Shown: positions 1 to 5,860 of the stretch, one piece after another
Position numbering within the stretch: position 1 is the first letter of the stretch
How the letters are laid out: each line of letters begins with the position of its first letter
Source: Bacillota bacterium
GTDB lineage: Bacteria; Bacillota; Clostridia; Acetivibrionales; DTU013
Direction of reading: 5' to 3'
NCBI GenBank assembly: GCA_023411715.1
Contig: JAEYOM010000193.1
Coordinates: 1-8,465, forward strand
Length of the DNA stretch: 8,465 nt
The notes under the pieces: generated by a model
The model's input: the letters and a program-made list of their open reading frames with translations, nothing else
Database searches by the model: none
What the model was told of the DNA's origin: nothing
Made by a program: the position numbers and the translations under genes

Positions 1-1001
1 TAAGGCTGATCGCAACGGATCTTGGGATACAGGTGGAAGGCTCTCTTGACAAGCTTGAAGAATATAAAGGCCTTAAGTGGGGCAACTACCAGCTCGGTGT
101 CGCAGACGAGCTGCAGAAGGCCGGATACAAACTCACAGGCTGTGACCTCTTATATCATGATACGGTTCCGCTGGGCGCCGGTCTGTCTTCGTCGGCCGCT
201 ATCGAAGTCGCTACGGCGATTACACTGGTTTCGCTCGGGAATTCAGCCCACGGCCTGGACCAGCCCGTCGACATGATACAGATGGCGCTCATCAGCCAGA
301 AGGCTGAAAACAATTATGCCGGAGTCAACTGCGGGATAATGGACCAGTTCGCGTCGGCCATGGGCAGGGCAAACAACGCTATATTCCTGAATTGCAGGGA
401 TCTGAGCTATAAACACGTACCGCTTAATCTGAAAGGCTACAGGATCATCGTCGTTAACACTAATAAAAAGCGCGGCCTGGCCGATTCAAAATATAACGAA
501 AGAAGAAGCCAATGCGAGCAGGCTTATGATATACTAAAAAAGTATGTTCCAAACGCATCCTGCCTTGGTGAGATATCACTGGAGCAGTTTGACAAATACA
601 AGGACCGTATAGAGGACGAAACTATCAGGAAAAGGGCGCAGCATGTCATCTCTGAAGATGACAGGGTGCTGAAATCCATTGATGCCTTGAATAATGATGA
701 TATAGCGCTTTTCGGAAAGTACATGATAGAATCGCATAATTCATTAAGAGATCTGTATGAAGTAACAGGCACCGAGCTCGATACTCTGGTCGAAGAGGCG
801 CTGAAGATAAAGGGTACGGCGGGTGCAAGAATGACGGGCGCGGGCTTTGGCGGCTGCACTGTCAGCATTGTCCGTGAAGACGCCGTCGATGAGTTCATTG
901 AAAAGGTCGGCAGGGGTTATACGGCAAGGACGGGCCTGACGCCTTCGTTCTACATATCGGAAGTCGGCGACGGCGGCAGGGAATTGAAGGGAGCTGAATA
1001 A
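1..1001 (+). CDS. galK: Galactokinase, 5' end missing
   Basis: Galactokinase phosphorylates alpha-D-galactose at C1 with ATP, the first committed step of the cytoplasmic Leloir pathway. The frame is open from the window edge; the first whole codon is at 3 and 332 residues are visible. Family members have about 380-400 residues, so roughly 55-65 N-terminal residues, including the galactose-binding GRxNLIGEHTDY motif, lie outside. Visible GHMP-kinase signatures are the ATP-binding PLGAGLSSSAA (about 168-200), the CGIMDQFAS segment with the expected catalytic Asp (342-344), and the C-terminal GTAGARMTGAGFGG (about 813-854). The GTG at 33 is not the start, because homologous sequence (RLIATDLGIQ) continues upstream in frame. 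It ends one base before galE, so the two are surely co-transcribed. Recognition rests on motifs and is very secure; the true start cannot be seen. Confidence 0.96.
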   Translation, partial: RLIATDLGIQVEGSLDKLEEYKGLKWGNYQLGVADELQKAGYKLTGCDLLYHDTVPLGAGLSSSAAIEVATAITLVSLGNSAHGLDQPVDMIQMALISQKAENNYAGVNCGIMDQFASAMGRANNAIFLNCRDLSYKHVPLNLKGYRIIVVNTNKKRGLADSKYNERRSQCEQAYDILKKYVPNASCLGEISLEQFDKYKDRIEDETIRKRAQHVISEDDRVLKSIDALNNDDIALFGKYMIESHNSLRDLYEVTGTELDTLVEEALKIKGTAGARMTGAGFGGCTVSIVREDAVDEFIEKVGRGYTARTGLTPSFYISEVGDGGRELKGAE

Positions 1002-1002
1002 T

Positions 1003-1989
1003 ATGGCTATATTGGTCACAGGTGGAGCAGGGTATATTGGGAGTCATACGGCGGCGGAGCTTCTAGCAGCCAATGAGGACGTCGTCATACTCGACAACCT
1101 TGAGAAAGGCCACAGGGGCGCGGTAAAAGGCGGCAAGTTCTGCAAGGGGGACCTCAGGGATGCGGAATTCCTCGACAGTGTGTTCAAAGAGAACCGTATC
1201 GACGAGGTCATACATTTCGCAGCTTACTCGCTGGTGGGCGAGAGCGTTAACGAACCGCTGAAGTATTATAATAACAACATGGTCTCCACGCTGAGACTGC
1301 TCGACAAGATGAAGGAATACGGCGTTAAGCGGCTCGTGTTCTCCTCGACTGCGGCAACCTACGGCGAGCCTGAAAACACACCGATACTCGAAACCGACAG
1401 GACATTTCCCACCAATCCCTACGGTGAAACGAAGCTTTCCGTGGAAAAGGTGTTGAAATGGGCCGACAATGCTTACGGCATCAAATACGTATCGCTGCGG
1501 TACTTCAACGCCGCAGGCGCTCACATAAGCGGAACCATTGGAGAGGATCACAAGCCGGAAAGCCACCTGATCCCGATAGTACTACAGGCAGCGCTCGGCA
1601 AGAGGGATGCGATACAGATATTCGGGGACGATTACGATACGCCCGATGGAAGCTGTATCAGGGACTACATCCATGTAACGGACCTGGCGGCGGCGCATAT
1701 ACTTGCGCTGAAGAGCCTGAGAAACGGCGGAGACAGCAGGGTATACAACCTGGGTAACGGTAAGGGCTTCTCGGTCAGGGAAGTCGTGAGCCTGGCAAGG
1801 AAGGTCACAGGAGTAAACATCAAGGAAGTCATCGCTCCGAGAAGGGCCGGAGATCCGGCGATACTGGTGGCATCCTCGGACAGGATAAAAAACGAGCTGA
1901 AGTGGGAGCCGAAGTATGACGAGCTTTCAACGATAATAGAAACGGCATGGAAATGGCATAAGGATCACCCCGACGGGTATGGGGACTAA
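1003..1989 (+). CDS. galE: UDP-glucose 4-epimerase
   Basis: GalE interconverts UDP-galactose and UDP-glucose with bound NAD, closing the Leloir pathway and supplying UDP-galactose for glycan synthesis. The 328 residues match the usual length of about 330-340. Seen in order: the N-terminal Rossmann dinucleotide motif TGGAGYIGSH (residues 6-15), the acidic DNL at 31-33, the HFAA segment at 71-74, FSSTAATYG (113-121) with the catalytic Ser/Thr position, and the short-chain dehydrogenase YxxxK pair Tyr140 and Lys144 in NPYGETK. RYFNAAGA (166-173) and the substrate-binding CIRDYIHVTDLA (218-229) complete the fold. An AGGGAG ribosome site lies about 10 bases before the ATG, inside the end of galK. 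A terminator follows directly, so galE is the last gene of this unit. galT is not next to it here. A related nucleotide-sugar epimerase is possible, but the galK context favours galE. Confidence 0.96.
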   Translation: MAILVTGGAGYIGSHTAAELLAANEDVVILDNLEKGHRGAVKGGKFCKGDLRDAEFLDSVFKENRIDEVIHFAAYSLVGESVNEPLKYYNNNMVSTLRLLDKMKEYGVKRLVFSSTAATYGEPENTPILETDRTFPTNPYGETKLSVEKVLKWADNAYGIKYVSLRYFNAAGAHISGTIGEDHKPESHLIPIVLQAALGKRDAIQIFGDDYDTPDGSCIRDYIHVTDLAAAHILALKSLRNGGDSRVYNLGNGKGFSVREVVSLARKVTGVNIKEVIAPRRAGDPAILVASSDRIKNELKWEPKYDELSTIIETAWKWHKDHPDGYGD

Positions 1990-2015
1990 TAGCTGAAGGT
2001 AAACAGGAAAAATAG

Positions 2016-2055
2016 AAAGAGACAAGTCCTATGATTAAAGGCTTGTCTCTTTTTT
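2016..2055 (+). terminator. Intrinsic terminator after galE
   Basis: AGAGACAAG (2018-2026) pairs with CTTGTCTCT (2042-2050). The inner CC/GG pairs continue after a one-base bulge (T2027), and A-T pairs extend the base outward. A run of six T (2050-2055) follows. It lies 27 bases after the galE stop and should end the gal transcript. Confidence 0.9.
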
Positions 2056-2062
2056 AGCCTTA

Positions 2063-2090
2063 TTGTAATATTTGTAAATATTATCATAAT
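2063..2090 (+). promoter_or_regulatory. Distal promoter candidate with palindromic spacer
   Basis: TTGTAA (2063-2068, 4/6 to the SigA -35), a 16-base spacer and CATAAT (2085-2090, 5/6 to the -10) lie just after the gal terminator. A perfect 8+8 inverted repeat, TAATATTT-GT-AAATATTA (2066-2083), fills the space between the boxes, as an operator would. The region is nearly pure A+T, so chance is a real alternative. The next gene starts 140 bases downstream. Confidence 0.3.
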
Positions 2091-2191
2091 CCTTTACAAT
2101 TTAAGCCGGACAATTTGGACATAAGTTTGTGATATGCTGCCCATCTCCATACGGTTATGATCTCATGACTGTATTTGTATTATTGTAAATG

Positions 2192-2226
2192 TGATAAAAT
2201 ACGGTAAAGAACAATTGCGTGGGGTG
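2192..2226 (+). promoter_or_regulatory. Extended -10 promoter and ribosome site of the 357-residue gene
   Basis: TGA-TAAAAT (2192-2200) fits an extended -10 element (TGn plus a 5/6 hexamer), without a convincing -35 box. Transcription would start near 2207. A GGGGTG ribosome site (2221-2226) sits five bases before the ATG at 2232 and supports that start. This is a better placed promoter than the one at 2063-2090. Confidence 0.4.
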
Positions 2227-2231
2227 TCGGT

Positions 2232-3305
2232 ATGAAGTGGGAAAATGTTGTGGACGAAATGCTGGAGAAAGCCAACCCTTCCATTAGATACAGAATCCGC
2301 AGGGACATTCTTAAAGAGCCTTTTTCTGCTGAGACGGAGAGGCTGTATGCTCAAATCCTCGACGACCCTCAGGTGAAATATGCGTTTTCCCTGCAGAAGG
2401 AAAACGGGTACTTCGGCGACGAATTCCATGCCGGCTTCATACCGAAGGGAAAAAGCAAAATCAATATAGGCGCAGAAGGTATCATGCGCTTTCTTTTCGA
2501 AAAAGGGGCAGAACCGTCGGAACCAAGGATCAAAGCCGGATTGGAGATTTTGAAAAAAGACGGCTGGCTCATAAAAGAAAAAGGCATGTGGTGCGTCCAC
2601 TACAAAGATATCGGGCTGTATGGGCCGGAATTCATACGCGCGGCATTGCTGCAGATGTTCGGCGCCGTGTCCGACGCCGATATGACGCCCCATATAAGGT
2701 TTGCGGTTAAAACCTTTGACGATTTGAAGGATGTGGATTCATGCGAATCGATTACGGAGGATTTTAAATACGGAGGCAAAATTTACAAGGTATTTAAAAA
2801 GGGCATCGGATTTCCGGAGTATTATCATCTTAAGATACTGGCGTTCTCGGATCTGTGGAAGAGAGAGGAAGACAGACCAAAGGTAATAAACGGCGTCAAA
2901 AAGCTGATCGGACTTTCGCCGCTCCGGGAGGTAAGGGTAAAGTACAAATCGCACTGGATAGCTCCCGGAAGCATACGGCCGTTTGATTTGAAAGCGGATC
3001 TGAGCAGGCTGGCTGCCGAAGGATGGAATTGCGATAACTGGGAGCATTGGTTCGTGACTTTTGAGAATTTTGCAAGGATGGGCATAGTAAATGAGATACC
3101 GGAACTGGAAAGCCAAGCCGGCCAACTTGCCGGTATACTTGACGGTGGCAGCGGGTTCTTCCCGATCGGAATGAAGGAGGAATACTTCAACAGGTGGGGG
3201 CCAAACCTTGGTTTGATGCTGGAGAACAGCTGGAAACAGGGCAGAGGCAAGTACGATCTTACATTTCGCGCTTTGTTCATACTTAAGCTTGTTGGGGAAA
3301 TCTGA
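2232..3305 (+). CDS. Conserved hypothetical protein, possible alpha/alpha-toroid fold
   Basis: I do not recognise a named function for this 357-residue protein. It has no signal peptide and no transmembrane segment, so it is probably cytoplasmic. The opening NPSIRYRIRRDIL (15-27) followed by QKENGYFGDEFH (55-66) resembles uncharacterised bacterial proteins that fold as alpha/alpha toroids related to prenyltransferases and terpene cyclases, where a QxxxGxxG-like element marks each helical repeat. A second glycine-rich stretch, DGGSGFFPIG (304-313), and an aromatic C-terminal part with RWGPNLGLML (321-330) look like later repeats. The catalytic DxDD of squalene-hopene cyclases is not seen, so no cyclase activity is claimed. 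Cys121, His123, Cys170 and Cys267 occur but form no known metal motif. It stands alone between the gal terminator and ykvA. The start is supported by GGGGTG at five bases. Its existence as a gene is secure; its fold is an inference from weak resemblance. Confidence 0.85.
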   Translation: MKWENVVDEMLEKANPSIRYRIRRDILKEPFSAETERLYAQILDDPQVKYAFSLQKENGYFGDEFHAGFIPKGKSKINIGAEGIMRFLFEKGAEPSEPRIKAGLEILKKDGWLIKEKGMWCVHYKDIGLYGPEFIRAALLQMFGAVSDADMTPHIRFAVKTFDDLKDVDSCESITEDFKYGGKIYKVFKKGIGFPEYYHLKILAFSDLWKREEDRPKVINGVKKLIGLSPLREVRVKYKSHWIAPGSIRPFDLKADLSRLAAEGWNCDNWEHWFVTFENFARMGIVNEIPELESQAGQLAGILDGGSGFFPIGMKEEYFNRWGPNLGLMLENSWKQGRGKYDLTFRALFILKLVGEI

Positions 3306-3389
3306 AAATACAGTGTTTCTGAAGCCGGAACTGAACGAATGATAGGAAATTGCCAGGTCCATCAATAAAAGAAAAGTTGGAATTGATAT

Positions 3390-3758
3390 ATGAACATCAA
3401 GGAAAGAGCCAAACAACTGAAAAAAGACGTTCCTGTGGTTTTTCTGGCGCTTGGGAAAAAGGAAACGCCATGGTTTGCGAAAGTATTAGCCTTTTTAGCG
3501 GTGGGGTACGCTTTATCGCCGATCGATCTGATCCCTGATTTTATTCCAGTACTCGGATATCTCGACGATATAATTATTCTGCCGTTACTGATAGCCGCCA
3601 CGATAAGGCTTATTCCCAAAGAGGTAATCGGTCGGTGCCGTGCGGAATCAGAGCAGCTTTGGAAAAACGGCAAGCCGAAAAAATGGTATTATGCGGTACC
3701 AATAATTCTTATATGGCTGATATTAATTGCTTTGATTTTAAAAGCAATATTATTATAA
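3390..3758 (+). CDS. YkvA-like DUF1232 small membrane protein
   Basis: This 122-residue protein carries the DUF1232 core at about residues 30-70, shown by YALSPIDLIPDFIPVLGYLDD, where the SPxDLIPDxIPxxGxxDD pattern is diagnostic. The core itself is hydrophobic and may lie in or against the membrane. A clear second hydrophobic segment covers 100-121 (YYAVPIILIWLILIALILKA), so the C-terminus is membrane-anchored. The N-terminus is short and lysine-rich. The biochemical role of DUF1232 is unknown; its name comes from B. subtilis YkvA. The ribosome site is poor (GTTGGA-like, about eight bases before the ATG), suggesting modest translation. It lies 84 bases after the 357-residue gene, without a clear terminator between, and may share its transcript. 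A hairpin (ATTGCTTT at 3726-3733 with AAAGCAAT at 3741-3748) overlaps the gene end but lacks a T run. Confidence 0.88.
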   Translation: MNIKERAKQLKKDVPVVFLALGKKETPWFAKVLAFLAVGYALSPIDLIPDFIPVLGYLDDIIILPLLIAATIRLIPKEVIGRCRAESEQLWKNGKPKKWYYAVPIILIWLILIALILKAILL

Positions 3759-3865
3759 TATTAAATCCCAATTGGAGAGCAACGGTAATAAACCATGTGC
3801 TTTTGTATTTGAATTATTGCAAGGTCTTTAATAATTTCAACCCTCCTGAATATTACGAGAAGCTA

Positions 3866-3894
3866 TTGACAAATATATCGGCAAACGATATATT
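3866..3894 (+). promoter_or_regulatory. Consensus SigA promoter of the padR operon
   Basis: A perfect -35 (TTGACA, 3866-3871), a 17-base spacer and TATATT (3889-3894, 5/6) form the best promoter in the window. Transcription should begin near 3901, giving a leader of about 42 bases. An unhindered promoter of this strength would be highly active, which fits the need for the repressor sites lying over it. Confidence 0.85.
3872..3894. promoter_or_regulatory. Operator O1, inverted repeat covering spacer and -10
   Basis: AATATATCG (3872-3880), five bases GCAAA, and CGATATATT (3886-3894) form a perfect 9+9 dyad. It starts at the base after the -35 and ends with the -10, so a bound dimer would block RNA polymerase. 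The adjacent PadR-family gene is the obvious ligand, since PadR proteins commonly repress their own operons; binding is inferred. Confidence 0.75.
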
Positions 3895-3906
3895 ATATCT
3901 GTAGCC

Positions 3907-3929
3907 GATATATCGGCGTACGTTATATT
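3907..3929. promoter_or_regulatory. Operator O2, direct repeat of O1
   Basis: This stretch repeats O1 with 19 of 23 bases identical, exactly 35 bases downstream. Its own arms, GATATATCG and CGTTATATT, match at 7 of 9 positions. Its left half also lies in a 14-base perfect palindrome, GCCGATATATCGGC (3904-3917). It ends two bases before the padR ribosome site, at about +7 to +29 of the transcript. Co-operative binding with O1 is plausible. Confidence 0.65.
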
Positions 3930-3930
3930 C

Positions 3931-3937
3931 GGAGGTG
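3931..3937 (+). promoter_or_regulatory. Strong padR ribosome binding site
   Basis: GGAGGTG is a full match to the Bacillota anti-Shine-Dalgarno complement and sits five bases before the ATG at 3943. It fixes that start and lies directly against operator O2. Confidence 0.85.
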
Positions 3938-3942
3938 TTCGA

Positions 3943-4272
3943 ATGCCGGAAAGTATAGAGCGAGGTGCATTGACTGAAGCAGTATATTACATCCTTTTGT
4001 CACTTTACAAGCCGATGCACGGTTATGGCATGATGCAAAACGTAAAAGAGATGAGCAATGGACGTGTAACGCTGGGACCTGGAACAATGTACGGCGCGAT
4101 CAGCACATTGCTGGAAAGAGGCTGGGTGAAACCTGAATCCAATGAAAGTGATTCACGAAAAAAAGAATATGTAATAACTGGATCAGGCAGGGAGACAGTA
4201 GATAATGAGATCCTTAGGCTGGAAGAGCTCCTTGGAAATGGCAGGCGAATTGTTGGCGGGGTGTTGAAATGA
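3943..4272 (+). CDS. PadR-family transcriptional repressor
   Basis: This is a 109-residue winged-helix regulator of the short PadR class. The DNA-binding domain starts at about residue 8 with GALTEAVYYILLSLYKPMHGYGMMQ. The recognition helix region, LGPGTMYGAISTLLERGWV (44-62), is the family hallmark. The wing follows in SRKKEYVITGSGRE (71-84), and a final amphipathic helix (85-105) is the expected dimerisation arm. PadR proteins act as dimers that leave DNA when a ligand or stress signal is sensed; the signal here is unknown. The two operator-like sites over its own promoter imply autoregulation together with the next gene, whose ATG overlaps this stop codon (ATGA, 4269-4272). It is not the phenolic-acid regulator PadR itself as far as can be judged, because no phenolic acid decarboxylase is nearby. 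Confidence 0.93.
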   Translation: MPESIERGALTEAVYYILLSLYKPMHGYGMMQNVKEMSNGRVTLGPGTMYGAISTLLERGWVKPESNESDSRKKEYVITGSGRETVDNEILRLEELLGNGRRIVGGVLK

Positions 4273-4820
4273 AACATATCGTACGGAAATTGTTCATGGA
4301 TTATGAGAAAGAAGAGAATTACCTTAACGAGATGGCGGCAAAGGGTTTATCTTTGGTTGAATATTCATTCGGCAGATATATCTTTGAAGAAACGGATAAA
4401 GGGGAATACATTTACAGGATCGAACTGCTTGAAAATCCGGTTGGCCATGCGGAAAGCCAAAATTACATTAAATTTATGGAGGAATCAGGAATAGAATTCG
4501 TTTCTTCCATTTATCGCTGGGTCTATTTCAGAAGAAAATCTGCCGATGGCAAATTTGACATTTATACGGATATCGATTCCAGGATAAGGCATTGTAAGAG
4601 AGTTCGGTCATTGTCTCTGTTTGGTGCGTTATTGAACCTGTTTATAGGATTTTTCAATTTTTATTACGGCTTTTTTGAAATATCAGTAGGGATGCCGCCC
4701 TTCAATTCATATGTATCGATTATTTCTTTTATAGTATTTACCGCGCTGTTGATAATCTTAATCCTGCCTTTAACTAAAAAAATCAACTCTTTGGAGAAAG
4801 AAAAATACGTCAGGGAATAG
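4269..4820 (+). CDS. DUF2812 membrane protein, partner of PadR
   Basis: This 183-residue protein has an N-terminal DUF2812-like cytoplasmic domain (about 1-105) and two C-terminal transmembrane helices (about 114-136 and 147-168) followed by a short charged tail ending KEKYVRE. The opening RKLFMDYEKEENYLNEMAAKG, then a YxFEE..GEYIYRIEL segment, matches DUF2812 proteins, which open with a similar 'W...EEKWLNEMAAKG' pattern. That family is typically encoded beside PadR regulators in Clostridia and Bacilli; its function is not known to me. Translation is coupled to padR by the ATGA overlap and has its own GGGGTG site (4258-4263). The overlap means the repressor controls this protein, so it may be the signal transducer or the effector of the PadR circuit. 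There is no ABC transporter in the unit, unlike some PadR operons. Cys109 is the only cysteine. A hairpin terminator overlaps its stop codon. Confidence 0.88.
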   Translation: MKHIVRKLFMDYEKEENYLNEMAAKGLSLVEYSFGRYIFEETDKGEYIYRIELLENPVGHAESQNYIKFMEESGIEFVSSIYRWVYFRRKSADGKFDIYTDIDSRIRHCKRVRSLSLFGALLNLFIGFFNFYYGFFEISVGMPPFNSYVSIISFIVFTALLIILILPLTKKINSLEKEKYVRE

Positions 4821-4836
4821 GCCCTGACTTTTTTTT
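4809..4836 (+). terminator. Intrinsic terminator of the padR operon
   Basis: GTCAGGG (4809-4815) pairs with CCCTGAC (4822-4828) around a six-base loop, followed by eight T (4829-4836). The left arm and loop contain the stop codon of the DUF2812 gene, so the transcript ends immediately after the coding region. Confidence 0.92.
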
Positions 4837-4852
4837 ATCCTGGCGTTATGAT
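4824..4852 (+). promoter_or_regulatory. Promoter candidate for the methyltransferase gene
   Basis: CTGACT (4824-4829, 4/6), a 17-base spacer and TATGAT (4847-4852, 5/6) fit a SigA promoter with start near 4859. The -35 box lies in the right arm of the upstream terminator. The spacing is ideal but the -35 is weak. Confidence 0.42.
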
Positions 4853-4897
4853 AGAATTCATTTTGCTGGAAAGAATATAGGATCCGGAGGACTTGAG

Positions 4898-5761
4898 ATG
4901 CTGCTTGCAGATGACTGGAAGGATTATGAATTGATAGATACGGGCGGGGGTGAAAAGCTCGAACGCTGGGGGCAATATACGCTCAGAAGGCCTGATCCGC
5001 AGGCCATATGGCCGATCACCGGCAGTGAAAAGGCCTGGGCTAATGCGGACGCCTATTATCACAGGAGCAGCAGCGGCGGCGGAAGCTGGGAATACCTGAA
5101 GAAGCTGCCTCAACAGTGGGCGATACGACACGGGGAACTGGGATTCCATGTCGAACCCACCGGCTTCAAACATACCGGCCTATTCCCGGAGCAGGCCGTC
5201 AACTGGAACTGGATGGAGCAGAAAATAAAAGACGCAGGCAGAAAGATAAGCGTCCTGAACCTGTTTGCTTATACGGGCGGCGCAACGGTTGCGGCGGCTC
5301 ATGCCGGGGCGGAGGTGTGCCATGTGGATGCCGCGAAGGCCATGGTGGCACGGGCAAAGGAGAACCTTGCGCTTTCAAAGCTTGCGGACAAGCCTGTTCG
5401 ATTCATCGTGGACGATGTTGTCAAGTTCGTGAACCGGGAGATAAGACGCGGCAGGAAATATGACGCTGTTATCATGGATCCGCCGTCTTACGGCAGGGGC
5501 CCTAACGGCGAGCTTTGGAAAATAGAAGAGGAATTGTACGGCTTGATCGGTCTTTGTATGGATGCGTTGTCTCCCGAGCCTTTGTTCTTCCTTGTAAATT
5601 CTTATACGACAGGCCTTTCACCTACCGTTATAGGCAATATGCTGAGACTTTCAATGCAGAAAAAATATGGCGGTTCAGTAAACGCGGACGAGGTCGGGCT
5701 TCGAAGTTCTGCCACGGGACTGATACTGCCATGCGGTTCGGCAGGCAGGTGGGAAGCCTGA
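4898..5761 (+). CDS. Class I SAM-dependent methyltransferase, RlmI-like
   Basis: This 287-residue enzyme belongs to the methyltransferase group that includes the 23S rRNA m5C methyltransferase RlmI (Pfam Methyltrans_SAM), and probably methylates RNA; the exact target is inferred. The SAM-binding motif I is NLFAYTGGATVAAAHAGA (121-138), with the acidic ribose-binding Asp144 in HVDAAK, an acidic pair at 172-173 (VDD), and the catalytic-loop motif DPPSYGRG (194-201). The N-terminal part, YELIDTGGGEKLERWGQYTLRRP, is a small beta domain typical of the shorter family members. The PUA RNA-binding domain of E. coli RlmI (about 396 residues) is not present. A GGAGG site seven bases before the ATG supports the start. 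It follows the padR terminator as an independent unit, and the pseudouridine synthase gene comes 99 bases later without a visible terminator between, so co-transcription is likely. Confidence 0.88.
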   Translation: MLLADDWKDYELIDTGGGEKLERWGQYTLRRPDPQAIWPITGSEKAWANADAYYHRSSSGGGSWEYLKKLPQQWAIRHGELGFHVEPTGFKHTGLFPEQAVNWNWMEQKIKDAGRKISVLNLFAYTGGATVAAAHAGAEVCHVDAAKAMVARAKENLALSKLADKPVRFIVDDVVKFVNREIRRGRKYDAVIMDPPSYGRGPNGELWKIEEELYGLIGLCMDALSPEPLFFLVNSYTTGLSPTVIGNMLRLSMQKKYGGSVNADEVGLRSSATGLILPCGSAGRWEA

Positions 5762-5860
5762 GCGGAAGGCCGATACTTTGAAGCTCCGGGGTAATTGGCA
5801 TAAAGAATCTGTATATTACACGGTTGTATAGACATTCGCCAATAGATTGTGAGTTGAGTC

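Noticed and set aside
33..35. GTG as the galK start
   Set aside because: Galactokinase-like sequence continues upstream in frame, and the N-terminal substrate motif must lie before the window.
524..898. Serine-rich open frame on the - strand
   Set aside because: It is antisense to galK, and its composition is what the complement of that coding sequence gives.
1063..1566. 167-residue open frame on the - strand
   Set aside because: It is antisense to galE, whose motifs are unmistakable; it has no recognisable domain.
2739..3416. 225-residue open frame on the - strand
   Set aside because: It lies opposite the 357-residue gene, shows no family motif, and its length follows from the codon pattern of the + strand gene.
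3726..3758. Hairpin at the end of the DUF1232 gene as a terminator
   Set aside because: The 8+8 stem is AT-rich, lies inside the coding region and is followed by mixed A and T rather than a T run.
3809..3840. AT-rich hairpin before the padR promoter
   Set aside because: TTGAATTATT pairs with a copy carrying one bulged base, but the stem has few GC pairs and no T run; such stems are frequent in AT-rich gaps.
5795..5817. TTGGCA and TATATT as a promoter for the pseudouridine synthase gene
   Set aside because: The spacer is about 11 bases, too short; no other convincing promoter was found in this gap.
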